Source of the DNA: Polyangiaceae bacterium
GTDB taxonomy: Bacteria; Myxococcota_A; Polyangia; Polyangiales; Polyangiaceae
Assembly (NCBI GenBank): GCA_019637265.1
Contig: JAHBVY010000004.1
Span: 248,001-312,000, forward strand
Reading direction: 5' to 3'
DNA length: 64,000 nucleotides
This document shows, in pieces, positions 53,438-62,400 of the stretch (within the stretch, counting starts at the first letter, position 1; each line of letters starts with the position of its first letter). The notes beneath the pieces were generated by a model. The model had not been told where the DNA came from and searched no databases. It worked only from the letters and a program-made list of their open reading frames with translations. The position numbers and the translations under genes were made by a program.

Positions 53438-54679
53438 CTACGGCGCCTTGGCGATAGCGGTGTCCAGCTCCTTCGCGACGTGGCTGTCCGTGCCCTTCGG
53501 CGCGTCGCCCAGCGGTTTACGGAGCTTCTGGAAGTCTGCCTTCGTCGCGCCGAGCTCAACCAGGGATTTGGTCGCGCCGGTGCGCGCCATCCAGTTGACC
53601 TTGCTATCGCCCACCACGGCGATGAGCGCCTTGCGGAGCGCGTCGGGCTTGTACCAAGTCGCCTTGGCCTTCCACTCCTTGAGCTTATCGTTCGTCTTGC
53701 TGCCCAAATGCCCGAACGTGCTCATCACGAACCACGGCGGGGTCTTGTCGGTGCGCGGGGTCTGCTCGAGCAGCTGCAGCGTGAGCTGGTACGCGCCCTG
53801 GTGTGAGTTGCCGTAGAGTGGGTAGTCAGCCCACATGGCTACAAGACCTTGGAAGCACTTCCCCCAAAGGTCCTCGTCACCCTTTTGCTTCAGCAGCTTC
53901 TGGTACGTCGCGAAGAGCTTGGCGTCGCCCAGCTTGCCCGCGTACTCACACGCCGCCTTGCGGACCCCAGCGTCGGCGTCACCCTCCATCATCGCGATCA
54001 GCTTCTCGGGGCCACCCTTCAGCTCGCGGTTCCAGGTCGAGCTCAGCGCGTACACCGCCTCCGTGCGGATCTTCGGGTTGGTGTGGTCCGCGAGCTCGAG
54101 CAGCAGCTTGCCCACGTCGGCGTTACGCGCACCATCGTTGCGGATGGTGCGGATCATCGCCGTGAGCACCGCTGGGTGCTGCTCCTTCCTCGCTGCCTCC
54201 ACCAAGACAGTTTGGCTGCTCTTCGCCGTGCCGAGCAGCGAGCCCATCATCTCCGCTGCCTTGATGCGCACCGCCGGCGAGCTGTGGCCGATCAGCTTCT
54301 GACCCAAGCTCGTGTTACCCCCGAACACATCCTTCGCGAGCTGTGAGCGGTTCATCGACTCCCGCAGGATCTTCACCGCCTCACACTTGCCGTCGATGCC
54401 ATTGTCGGTCACCTCGCAGGTGGCGTGCGCGAGGATGAGCTTCTCATACTGGGCAGCGGTGATCGGCTCACCCTCTTTGACGAGGTCCCTCACCTCGTCA
54501 ATCTTCACTTGAACGACCCCGGTTGGGTCGGCCTCGGCCTCCTGCTTGGCGTCCTCCTTCGAACCGCCTTTACAGGCGAGCAAGGTCGCCACGATGAACA
54601 GGGCGCGCGCGAGGTTGCGCCAGCGAGGGCAGGCCTGCGGTGCCGTAGTGATGGGTGAAGTCTTGGTTTTCGTGATCAT
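53438..54679 (-). CDS. HEAT-repeat lipoprotein
   Basis: 413 residues from the ATG at 54679 (MITKTKTSPITTAPQACPRW). A hydrophobic segment with lipobox TLLAC (ALFIVATLLAC) is followed by a charged spacer (KGGSKEDAKQEAEAD). The rest consists of HEAT-like helical pairs (SSPAVRIKAAEMMGSLLG, HPAVLTAMIRTIRNDGARNA, NPKIRTEAVYALSSTW, DADAGVRKAACEYAGKLG). Such repeats mediate protein contacts. The chain is richer in Lys than most in the window. It is monocistronic as far as visible; a GGGGCGCC hairpin lies upstream. Confidence 0.8.
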   Translation of the reverse strand: MITKTKTSPITTAPQACPRWRNLARALFIVATLLACKGGSKEDAKQEAEADPTGVVQVKIDEVRDLVKEGEPITAAQYEKLILAHATCEVTDNGIDGKCEAVKILRESMNRSQLAKDVFGGNTSLGQKLIGHSSPAVRIKAAEMMGSLLGTAKSSQTVLVEAARKEQHPAVLTAMIRTIRNDGARNADVGKLLLELADHTNPKIRTEAVYALSSTWNRELKGGPEKLIAMMEGDADAGVRKAACEYAGKLGDAKLFATYQKLLKQKGDEDLWGKCFQGLVAMWADYPLYGNSHQGAYQLTLQLLEQTPRTDKTPPWFVMSTFGHLGSKTNDKLKEWKAKATWYKPDALRKALIAVVGDSKVNWMARTGATKSLVELGATKADFQKLRKPLGDAPKGTDSHVAKELDTAIAKAP

Positions 54680-54756
54680 GCTAGGTTCTCGATCATGCTG
54701 AGTATCAGTCAAGTCAGTTATGCTGCTCAATAGTCGGCTGCCGTGCGATGAAAGAA

Positions 54757-54789
54757 GGGGCGCCCTGAGTCAGGTCACTACGGCGCCCC
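54757..54789. repeat. GGGGCGCC/GGCGCCCC inverted repeat
   Basis: 8-bp perfect arms with a 17-nt loop, 78 bp upstream of the HEAT lipoprotein start. Could be a leader hairpin or a terminator of something on the plus strand; no T tract follows. Confidence 0.6.
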
Positions 54790-54907
54790 GAAACGGCGCC
54801 ACGGCGGGAGTCAGGGAGCAGCCTCTCTCGGCGCACCGCCAAACCCGACCCCCTTCGTTGTGCGTTGCCCTCACCGCTCCTCCGCTCCTACATGGTAAAG
54901 CGCGCCG

Positions 54908-55014
54908 CCCTGACTCCTCCCAGGTCCCGCAGCGTGACGCAATTGGGCGACGCCGATGAGGAATCCGAACAAGAACATACCCTGACTCCTCCCAGGTCCC
55001 GTAGCGTGACGCAA
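54908..55014. repeat. 35-bp direct repeat, 72-bp period
   Basis: Unit starts CCCTGACTCCTCCCAGGTCC and ends AGCGTGACGCAA. Copies 54908-54942 and 54980-55014 differ at one base. The period equals that of the 22444 pair, though the sequences differ. Confidence 0.85.
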
Positions 55015-55228
55015 GGGCGCACGAAAACACCTGCAATTTCCAGCACTTACGCGGCCTCACGCCGACGCCCTAGCTCCACCGGCTTTTAGGGGTTGGCAGC
55101 TCACCCCACGGTGCTGTCAAGGCCTGCACCGAGACGCCCACCGCCAGGCTCCCGAACACCGACGCCCGAGGCTGGCGGCCAGGTACGAGCCAGGTAACTC
55201 TGCCCCCCCCCTATGGTAGCCTCGCTCC

Positions 55229-55561
55229 ATGCGGCTCTACGTCCGCCACACGGGGGGGCCAGCACCACTCCGGGGTGACCAGGAGTACACGCATCACTTC
55301 GATGAGCTCGCCGAGCCCCAGGCACGCTCGTTCGCTAATCTGACCACCCGCTACCTACTGCGCATCCCGTATCGGCAGCGAGGCTCCTGGGATGACTTCG
55401 GTATCGTGGAGCGCGAGGAGCAACAGGAGTTCCTCCTCACGCTCTTCAAGTCATCCAACCTCGACGCGCGCCTCGGCTACCCCGGAGAGCTCCTATTCCC
55501 CGACGAAGCCACCCAAGCACGAGCCGCACAGCTCCTGAAGGAAGCGCTCGGCGTGGAGTAG
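55229..55561 (+). CDS. Unknown small protein
   Basis: 110 residues (MRLYVRHTGGPAPLRGDQEY). Charged and well balanced in composition (FANLTTRYLLRIPYRQRGSW, REEQQEFLLTLFKSSNLDAR), so likely real. No family is recognised. It begins the accessory-looking stretch that includes the toxin-antitoxin pair, and could be a small effector or immunity protein, which is a guess from context only. No clear ribosome site precedes it. Confidence 0.5.
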   Translation: MRLYVRHTGGPAPLRGDQEYTHHFDELAEPQARSFANLTTRYLLRIPYRQRGSWDDFGIVEREEQQEFLLTLFKSSNLDARLGYPGELLFPDEATQARAAQLLKEALGVE

Positions 55562-55578
55562 ACGGCGCGACGCCAGCA

Positions 55579-56034
55579 CTAACCTCGCGATGCCGACTTC
55601 GACGTCCAATCGACTAGCGGCAGTGTCAGTCCAGACACCTTCATCAATCCGTTGAAATCTCGTCGATTGCGGGTGACTAGCGGAAGCTGCTGAGCTAACG
55701 CCGTTGCGGCGATCAAGATGTCCCCCAGGCCCTGACGCTGTGCCCGAGATGCGGCTGCCCAGATCGTCGCGGCGAACCCGGCCGCGCTTTCATCAAAGGG
55801 AATAACGAGGGAGTCGTTCACCAGAGCTTCGAACGCGCGCGACTGCTCATGGTACGGCTTCCCTGCGCGCAACGCGGCACAATACCCACGCCGGCGCTCA
55901 AAGACCGTGACTGAGCTAATCGTGAGTTTCCCGAACTGACCTAGATAGGCTCGAGCCCGAGCGACTGCACCAGGATGACCTCGACTGATCTCTGAAAGCG
56001 TGTCCGTGTCTAGCAGCACGGGACCGGGCAGCAT
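55579..56034 (-). CDS. PIN-domain toxin, VapC-type
   Basis: 151 residues from the ATG at 56034, 4 bp after the antitoxin stop. The PIN fold shows LLDTDTLSEISRGHPGAVAR with the first Asp pair, a Glu in SVTVFERRRGYCAA, and the last acidic residues in GLGDILIAATALAQQLPLVT and RNRRDFNGL. These Asp/Glu positions bind Mg in VapC ribonucleases. The target RNA is unknown. The longer frame to 56091 overlaps the antitoxin and is not used. Its codon use is more AT-rich than the surrounding genes, consistent with horizontal gain. Confidence 0.88.
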   Translation of the reverse strand: MLPGPVLLDTDTLSEISRGHPGAVARARAYLGQFGKLTISSVTVFERRRGYCAALRAGKPYHEQSRAFEALVNDSLVIPFDESAAGFAATIWAAASRAQRQGLGDILIAATALAQQLPLVTRNRRDFNGLMKVSGLTLPLVDWTSKSASRG

Positions 56035-56038
56035 GGCC

Positions 56039-56275
56039 CTAGCCCTCCTTGAGCTTCTCGGTGAGCCGGCGTGCGTCAAGGTCAGGGACATCAGCGAGGC
56101 TCGCCTGCGCTAGTCCAAGGATCTGGTCAGGGCTCGGTGCGATATCCACGTCCTCACCGTAGTGACGACGGAGTAACGCGAGCACCTGGCCCTCGAAGCT
56201 GCGGCCACAACGCTCGGCATCAAGCGTCAGCCGCTCTCTCAAGGCGGTGGGGAAGCGAATCGTACGCGCAACCAT
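56039..56275 (-). CDS. Ribbon-helix-helix antitoxin, VapB-like
   Basis: 78 residues from the ATG at 56275 (MVARTIRFPTALRERLTLDA). The start resembles Arc/CopG ribbon-helix-helix proteins: a beta strand ARTIRFP, then helices with RCGRSFEGQVLALLRRHYG. The C-terminal tail (DQILGLAQASLADVPDLDAR) likely binds the toxin. A GTG at 56305 in frame would put the start inside the operator, so the ATG is preferred. It is immediately upstream of the PIN toxin. Confidence 0.85.
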   Translation of the reverse strand: MVARTIRFPTALRERLTLDAERCGRSFEGQVLALLRRHYGEDVDIAPSPDQILGLAQASLADVPDLDARRLTEKLKEG

Positions 56276-56304
56276 GGCGTTCTGAGCAGAGGCAGTTCGA
56301 GTCA

Positions 56305-56339
56305 CACCAAAACAATACCACTTTGGTGAGACCGCGCAA
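56305..56339 (-). promoter_or_regulatory. vapBC promoter and operator
   Basis: On the minus strand, TTGCGC (56339-56334), a 16-bp spacer and TATTGT (56317-56312) form a promoter. The inverted repeat CACCAAA/TTTGGTG (56305-56328) covers the -10 region and is the likely autoregulatory site of the antitoxin. Confidence 0.65.
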
Positions 56340-56437
56340 CCAGGCTTGAAGCCAAGGACGCACAGGTGGTCGCGCGTTCGGGTTCAGGAGCGCGCCCACC
56401 TTGCGGTGGTGAGCGCTCCCCGCCGCACGAGGCGTCG

Positions 56438-57196
56438 CTACACGGAAGCCGGACCGGGCGGCGCCTGACCCCCGTAGAGGTGCTTTCGGCGTAGCGCGGC
56501 GATCTGAATCACGGCTGGGATGGTGACGCGATAGGCGGCCCCGGCCACGTCAATCGCGGTCCAGGCACCCGTGATGGCCCAGCCGACTGGCCCGGTGAGG
56601 AGGGCCATGGTCCTCGTCAGAGCCATGTTGCCCGCGAGCGTGAGCCCACGGCCCAGCAGGACCTTCGCTACGGCGTTCACGATGATGACAGTCAGCTGGT
56701 ACGATATGAACCCACCCATCCAGAAGGCCGCCTGAAACGCGGCGATCGCAGCCTCACCCCTAAAATCGTTCACGTTGGTGACACCCGTAGCCGCGGCGAG
56801 TTCCTTCAATTCTTGCGGGCTCATCCTCTCCAGCGCAACCGTCAAGATCTTCATGAGCAGGTTCCCCTCGATTTGCTCGACACTCGCGCTTCGGTTGTAG
56901 TTCACCTTCAACTTATCGCAAACATCGGTTAGTACCGTCTTATACGGTACGCCTACTCCACTTCTAAGGATGGTGGCGAACGTGTTGGCGCCGAAGCTCT
57001 GGATTTCAGCGGCGATCAAGTCCCAATACTTCTGATGATCTGGGTAAAGCTGCTGGTACCGTTGCCTGGACGTCAGCTCTTCAGTGAGCCTGGCTGAGCC
57101 ATCTCGATCGTACACCAGGCAGTGGACAAGGTCATTCAGGTCCTCAGACTTCATTTGACTGAGGAACTCTAGGTCGGGGTCGTGACGGTAGCGCAT
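56438..57196 (-). CDS. YaaW-family (UPF0174) protein
   Basis: 252 residues (MRYRHDPDLEFLSQMKSEDL). The family start DPDLEFL with EDLNDLVHCL and the C-terminal AYRVTIPAVIQIAALRRKH closely match E. coli YaaW as I recall it. A hydrophobic Gly/Ala-rich part lies at about 150-225 (FISYQLTVIIVNAVAKVLLG), so membrane association is possible. Function is unknown; YaaW-like genes are patchy in bacteria, often in variable islands. GC is visibly lower than the genome average. It neighbours the VapBC pair. Confidence 0.85.
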   Translation of the reverse strand: MRYRHDPDLEFLSQMKSEDLNDLVHCLVYDRDGSARLTEELTSRQRYQQLYPDHQKYWDLIAAEIQSFGANTFATILRSGVGVPYKTVLTDVCDKLKVNYNRSASVEQIEGNLLMKILTVALERMSPQELKELAAATGVTNVNDFRGEAAIAAFQAAFWMGGFISYQLTVIIVNAVAKVLLGRGLTLAGNMALTRTMALLTGPVGWAITGAWTAIDVAGAAYRVTIPAVIQIAALRRKHLYGGQAPPGPASV

Positions 57197-57641
57197 GGTT
57201 TTCCTTGGATCGCAGTTGGTTGATACAGGGTGTGTTGAGGCCTAAGCACGGTGCGTGCCAGCCCGAACGATGATTGAATGTCCGCATCCCTTCGATCTCT
57301 TGCCCCGGCTTGGTGATCGCGATCAGACGAACCTCGAGAGCGATCGATCGCGACTGGCGCAGGCCGCGCTCCTGCGCGGTGGCTCGTGAGCGCGGTGAAG
57401 CGCCACCTCCCAGCGCCTCGCCTGCTGGCTTCCGGGGCGAAACAGGCAAACCCCCGATCCTAGAAGCGCCCGCGGAGCGCTCCGATGCTTTTTCATGTCA
57501 CACGGCGGCTCCCTGCCTCGTCTTCACGACATGGCCCAGATCACCCGAGCAAACGGTCCCGAGGCACCCACCCGAGCGCTCGCCCCTGAGGCGCCCGGCT
57601 CGCATGCGCTTGTCCCGCGAGCGCGCCGCAAGCGAGGGCTC
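57197..57641. other. Region between YaaW and the CMD gene
   Basis: 445 bp without a defendable gene. The last 150 bp contain the ECF41-type promoter and the leader of the CMD gene. The frame of the CMD gene is open here (from 57495 and 57531), but its sequence is low-complexity. Confidence 0.55.
57496..57522 (+). promoter_or_regulatory. ECF41-type promoter
   Basis: TGTCACA (57496-57502), exactly 16 bp, then CGTC (57519-57522). This matches the consensus reported for ECF41 sigma factors. The gene controlled encodes a CMD-family protein followed by the sigma factor itself, so autoregulation is expected. Confidence 0.75.
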
Positions 57642-58175
57642 ATGGCGTGGTTGGCGAGGCCGTTCCTGGACGCGTTCGAGCGGCGCTACGACTACAATGT
57701 CGACTACCTTCGCGAGGTCGCGGGGACTAGCATGAGCGGCTTCGTTCGCTTCTCCTGTGCTTCCATGATGAGCAACTACCACCAAGGGGTCCCACTGGAG
57801 GCTTGGTTCGCCGCCAAGATCGTGGGCGCGCGCCATGAGGACTGCGGGCCATGCGTTCAGCTCGTGGTGCGGATGGCGGAGGAGGCCGGGGTGTCGCCGA
57901 AGGTGCTCAGAGCCATCATCGAAGGGAACGACGACGCGCTGACACCCGATGCGGCGTTGGGCCTCGCTTACGCGCGCTCGGTGCTCGAGCGTGATCTCAT
58001 GGCCAGTGACCAATTCCGCACGGAAGTGCGCGAGCGTTGGGGGGATGAGGCGCTGCTCTCGCTCGCCTTCGCGCTCACCTCGGCGCGGTTGTTCCCGACC
58101 CTCAAGTACGCGCTGGGGCATGGGCGCTCCTGCTCGCGGGTGGTCGTCTCGGGCGAGGAGCTCCACACCGGATGA
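57642..58175 (+). CDS. Carboxymuconolactone decarboxylase/AhpD-like protein
   Basis: 177 residues from the ATG at 57642 with GAGGG just upstream (MAWLARPFLDAFERRYDYNV). Alternative in-frame ATGs at 57495 and 57531 add a low-complexity leader; with the promoter at 57496-57522 the 57531 start would be nearly leaderless. The AhpD-like CxxC is present in GARHEDCGPCVQLVVRMAEE, and FAAKIVGARHEDC is typical of the CMD family. CMD proteins are the classic neighbours of ECF41 factors. It may act in peroxide or other redox stress; the substrate is unknown. Confidence 0.85.
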   Translation: MAWLARPFLDAFERRYDYNVDYLREVAGTSMSGFVRFSCASMMSNYHQGVPLEAWFAAKIVGARHEDCGPCVQLVVRMAEEAGVSPKVLRAIIEGNDDALTPDAALGLAYARSVLERDLMASDQFRTEVRERWGDEALLSLAFALTSARLFPTLKYALGHGRSCSRVVVSGEELHTG

Positions 58176-59053
58176 GCGACGTCGACCGCCGCGCGCTCGT
58201 CGGCCTAGCTTACCGAATGCTCGGTTCCCTGACGGAGGCCGAAGACATCGCGCAAGAGGCGCTCCTCCGCTGGCACCAGTACCCCGACAAGCACGCTGTT
58301 CAGAGCCCCAAGGCGTTCATCGAGCGAGTCGCGGCGCGGCTCTGCCTCGATCGGCTCAAGTCGGCGCGTGCGCGTCGCGAGGTCTACGTGGGTCCGTGGC
58401 TACCCGAGCCGCTCCTCGATGACGAGGGGATGCAGCCCGATGCCGAGCGCCTCAGCGAGCTCGCCTCCGACTTGTCAGTTGCCCTGTTACTCACCCTCGA
58501 GCGGCTCTCCCCGCTCGAGCGCGCCGCGTTCGTGCTGCACGACGTCTTCGACACCGACTGGCCGGACGTCGCGTCGACCCTCGGTCGCTCAGAGCCAGCA
58601 TGTCGTCAGCTTGCCTCACGCGCCCGTCAGCGCGTGCGCGAAGAGCACCGTCGCTTCCACCCCTCCCAAGAGACTCGCGAGCGCGTGATGGAGGCGTTCG
58701 CCGGAGCGCTCGCGACGGGCGACACCGCCTCCCTCGCGAGCCTCCTGGCAGAGGACGTCGTCTTCGTCTCCGACGGGGGGGGCCACGTGAGGGCCGCGTT
58801 GAAGCCCGTGCATGGTCGGGATCGCGTCACGCGGCTCGTCTTTGGGCTGTACACCAAAGGCAATATGGCAGAGGGCTTTGCGTTCCGCGCCGCGCGCATC
58901 AATGGCCTCGCCGGGATCATCGTGGAGCAGCACGGCGAGCCCCTCCAAGCAGCGGCCTTCGACATCGACGAGGACGCGTCGATTCAGGCGATCTACGTGG
59001 TGGTGAACCCGGAGAAGCTACGACACCTGGCCAGACTCAGGGATGATCCATGA
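58172..59053 (+). CDS. ECF41-group RNA polymerase sigma factor
   Basis: 293 residues, ATG overlapping the previous stop (ATGA). Sigma-2 region (RALVGLAYRMLGSLTEAEDI), the linker motif WLPEPL, sigma-4 (ERLSPLERAAFVLHDVFDTD) and a SnoaL-like C-terminal extension carrying DGGG (VSDGGGHVRAALKPVHG) and NPEKL (VVNPEKLRHLARL) are all visible. WLPEP, DGGG and NPDKL-like motifs are diagnostic of ECF41, whose C-terminal domain controls activity in place of a separate anti-sigma factor. The neighbouring CMD gene and promoter complete the usual module. Confidence 0.95.
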   Translation: MSDVDRRALVGLAYRMLGSLTEAEDIAQEALLRWHQYPDKHAVQSPKAFIERVAARLCLDRLKSARARREVYVGPWLPEPLLDDEGMQPDAERLSELASDLSVALLLTLERLSPLERAAFVLHDVFDTDWPDVASTLGRSEPACRQLASRARQRVREEHRRFHPSQETRERVMEAFAGALATGDTASLASLLAEDVVFVSDGGGHVRAALKPVHGRDRVTRLVFGLYTKGNMAEGFAFRAARINGLAGIIVEQHGEPLQAAAFDIDEDASIQAIYVVVNPEKLRHLARLRDDP

Positions 59054-59460
59054 ATAGCAAGTGAACATTGGGCGCTTCGCTCCTCCACCGGAGCTCGAGT
59101 CCCGTATGTGACGATGGCCTATCACAGTGTGTAGCCGCTTCACTTGTAGCCGAGATGCCAGCGGGCTGGTCGAGCCGGCGCATGGCGCGTGACGAAGGAT
59201 GAGTACCGCTAGTTCTGATACCGACGAATCGCGACTCGACGCGTTGATCGACGAGCGCGCCGCGCAGCGGCGGCGAGCTCGTGATGTACGCCTGGGAGGA
59301 GCCGCGGCTACCTGCTGACCTCAGTCAGGCCTTGGGCAAGGTGTTCCCCATGCTGCCCATCTGGGTAGTTGTGCGTGGGAGCGCTAGGGCGGCTCCCAGT
59401 CGCGCGCCGCTCCACGCCAGAAACGTGCCCGGTCCGCGCGCTGCGTGCTAGGGGCGCCCC
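59054..59460. other. Gene-free interval with possible gene remnant
   Basis: 407 bp between the sigma factor and the giant gene. It contains a short frame at 59199-59318 and another at 59284-59450, described separately. The rest shows nothing recognisable. Confidence 0.5.
59199..59450 (+). pseudogene. Possible decayed gene fragment
   Basis: A 39-codon frame (59199-59318, MSTASSDTDESRLDALIDER then AAQRRRARDV) is preceded by AAGG. An overlapping frame (59284-59450, MYAWEEPRLPADLSQALGKV) continues it in another phase. The composition of both looks protein-like, which suggests a frameshifted remnant. No family is recognised. Confidence 0.2.
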
Positions 59461-62400
59461 ATGGACGAGGGTGTAGCCAAGCCGGAGGTTGAGGACGCCG
59501 CGCGCGCCGAGTTCGTGGAGAGCCTTTCGCGGCGCCTGGAGTTCATCCGTAACCTCTTGGAATCATTGGATAATTCGCCGGAGTCGGGGGAGCGCCAGGC
59601 GTCGGCGCAGCGGCGCCTCCACGCGCTGAAGGCGGCCGCTCAGGTGCTGGCGTTCGACGGCTTGGCGAGCGCGGTAGCGAAGATCGAGGGGCAGGTCTCG
59701 GTGCCGATTTCGCCCGAGCTGGGGCGCCAGCTGGCCCGGCGGCTGGAGAGCCTGCCGTCCTTGGTGGTGAGCGGTTCTGGTCAGTCCATCGAGCCATTCG
59801 CGTCGCGACGCCCGGCGTACCCGCCCCACGCGCTGGTGTTCGGCACGCCGCCGCTCGCCGACTCGCTGCGGAGCGAGCTGGCGTTCGCGACCGGGCAGGC
59901 GCTGGAGTGCGATCGCACCGACAACCTGAGCCGCGCCCTCAGCCTGGTGGTCGATCACGGTCCTGACGTGGTGGTCGTGGACTACGACCGTCCCTCGGCG
60001 GAAGAGCTGGTGCAGCGGCTCACGGGGCTCGATCGCTCGCCGCCGCTGGTGGTGCTGGGGCACTTCGATTCACCCGAAGCGGCGGCCAAGCTGGCGCGCG
60101 CAGGCGTGACGCGGGTGCTGCCCAAGCCGGTCAGCCCAAGCACGCTGCGGGCCACGGTGCTCGACGTCTTTGGTCGCGACGGGGCGCGCCCGGAGCTGCC
60201 GCGAAGCCTCGGTGAGCTCACGGTGGATCAGCTCGCCGAGCGCGTGGCGGAGGAGCTCAAGGCAGGCCTCGCTGGCACGGTGGAGCCCACCACCCGCGGC
60301 CGCGCCGTGAACCTGGGTGACGGCGCGGAGGTGCGAGCAGCGGTGTGGGGCGCCATCGCGCGGATCCGTGAGGTGATGACCGTGCGCTCCGGCGGGCAGG
60401 TCCGCTTCGACCCACGAGGCCCTGAGGGCGCCATCCACGTCGCGCCCTGGTCCACGGGAGAGCGGCGCGCGGGGGAGCGGTCGCCGGTCGGCGCGCGCGC
60501 GGCGGACGACGTGAGCCTGGACGGGCGGTTGATTCTGGTGGCTGACGATGATCCGGCGGTCACCTGGTTCTTGAGCGGCTTGCTCCGCGGCGCGGGGGCG
60601 CGCGTGATGGAGGCGGGGGACGGCAAGCGCGCGCTGTCGCTGTGCCAGCGCTTCTGGCCGGACGCGGTGGTGAGCGACATCCTGATGCCAGAGCTCGACG
60701 GCTTCCAGCTGTGCCGGGAGATCAAGAGCGACATCGCGGTGCGCGACACGCCGGTGATCTTACTCTCGTGGAAAGAGGACATGCTCCAGCGCGTGCGCGA
60801 GCTGGGCGCCGAGGCCGACGGCTACCTGAAGAAGGAGGCCGACGGCTCGCTCATCGTGCAACGACTGCGCGAGGTGCTGCGCCCGCGGAGCCGCGTCGAG
60901 GCGCGCCTGACGCAAGGCGGTGAGGTGAAGGGGCGCCTCGGCGACATCACCCCGAGGCTCGTGCTCGAGCTCGCCTCACGGCGCATGGGTAGCTGTCAGA
61001 TCAGCATACGAGATGCGGCCTACCTGTATGAGGTGGAGGTGCGCGGGGGGCGCCCCGTGGCCGCCACGCGCACCGCGGAGGATGGCGGCAGCGTGCGGGG
61101 GAAGCCAGTGCTCGGCTCACTGCTCGGGGTGAGCGCCGGGCGCTTCGCGATTCGGCCCAGCGAAGGCGAGGTGCAGCGCGACTTTGAGCTGGATCTGTTC
61201 ATGACGCTCGAAGAGCCGATCAAGAGCGCGCGCGGCGCGCGCCGAGCGCTCGTAGGCGCGCAGCTGCTCGACGTGGAGCGCGTGGCGCTCGACCCAGGGG
61301 TGCTCGACGCCTACATGCGCGCGACGCCGGACAGCGCGCGCGACGTGGCGCGGCGCCTGGCCCAAGGTATTTCCGTGCGGCAACTCGTGCAGGGGGGCGC
61401 GGAGGTGAGCCTGGTGGAGGCGGTGCTGCTCGACCTGGCGCAGCACGGCGGCGTCCGGGCCGTGGTGACGGCGCGGGGCGACGACGTCTTGCCTCAGGCC
61501 GCCGCGCTGATGGCCGAAGTGACCGCTACGGGTGAGCCGCCCCCGGTGCGCGAGATCAGCGCGCCGCAGTTCACCTTGGAGTTCGAGTCGATGTCGCCCC
61601 CTGCCGCGGCGACGAGCGCCGCGCCCACCCACTTGGTGGTGAAGCGCGCCGAGGCGCCGCGCCTGACGCCCGAACAGGAAGAACAGGTGGACGCCCTGGT
61701 GTCCGTGCTCAGCGAGCACCCCAGCGAGGCGCCCCCCGATGTCGCGAGCGGCGACGCGAAGGAACCCAGCCAGGCGCTGCCAGCCGTCAGTGAGGCGAGC
61801 GAGCCCCATCCAGCGCCAGTCGTCAATGACACGGACGAAGCGCGCGGATCCTCGCAGACGACGGACGGCACCTCAGTATCCGTCAGTGACACAGACTCCG
61901 AGGAGCCCAGCGACGAAGGCGCCGAGGCGAGCTCGTCCGCTCCCGAGGCCGATGCTCGGACAAGCAGCGCAGCACCTGAGGCGCCCGTTCGTGACGTCGA
62001 GGAGAGCGGATCCCCGCTCCCCGTGGTGCGGATCCAGTTCGCGCCGATGGTGAGGCGCAAAGACCCCGCCACCGGCGCGCCGCCGCCCGTCGAAGCCGCC
62101 AAGCCTGCCACCGACGCGCCGCCGCCCGTCGAAGCCGCCAAGCCTGCCACCGACGCGCCACCAGCCATCGAAGTCGCCTCCGAAGCGCCACGGGCAGCTG
62201 ACACGAGCACCGAGCCAGGCGCCGCCGCACCCAGCGCCGAGGCCGTTGCAACCGTGCCCAGCACCGAAGCACCCAACGCCAAACCAAGCGCCTCGACTCC
62301 CAGCGCGGTAGCACCCCGCGTCGAGCCAGCTCCGGCTACCACCGTCACCCAAACCGCGCCCCCTATTGAAGTCAGATCCACTAACGAAGCACCGCAGGCA

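Larger units (their letters stand above)
54680..55228. other. Gene-free interval with hairpin and direct repeats
   Basis: 549 bp. It holds a GGGGCGCC/GGCGCCCC inverted repeat, a 35-bp repeat pair, a CTTTTAGGGGTTGGCAG tract (55083-55097) and a C run (CCCCCCCC near 55204). No gene is visible. Confidence 0.6.

Noticed and set aside
54908..55014. CRISPR-like repeat-spacer geometry (also at 22444-22554)
   Set aside because: Only two repeats at each site, different sequences at the two sites, one unit overlaps a gene end, and no cas genes are present.
56275..56305. GTG at 56305 as the antitoxin start
   Set aside because: It falls inside the operator and just after the -10 hexamer; the ATG at 56275 gives a normal leader and a standard ribbon-helix-helix start.
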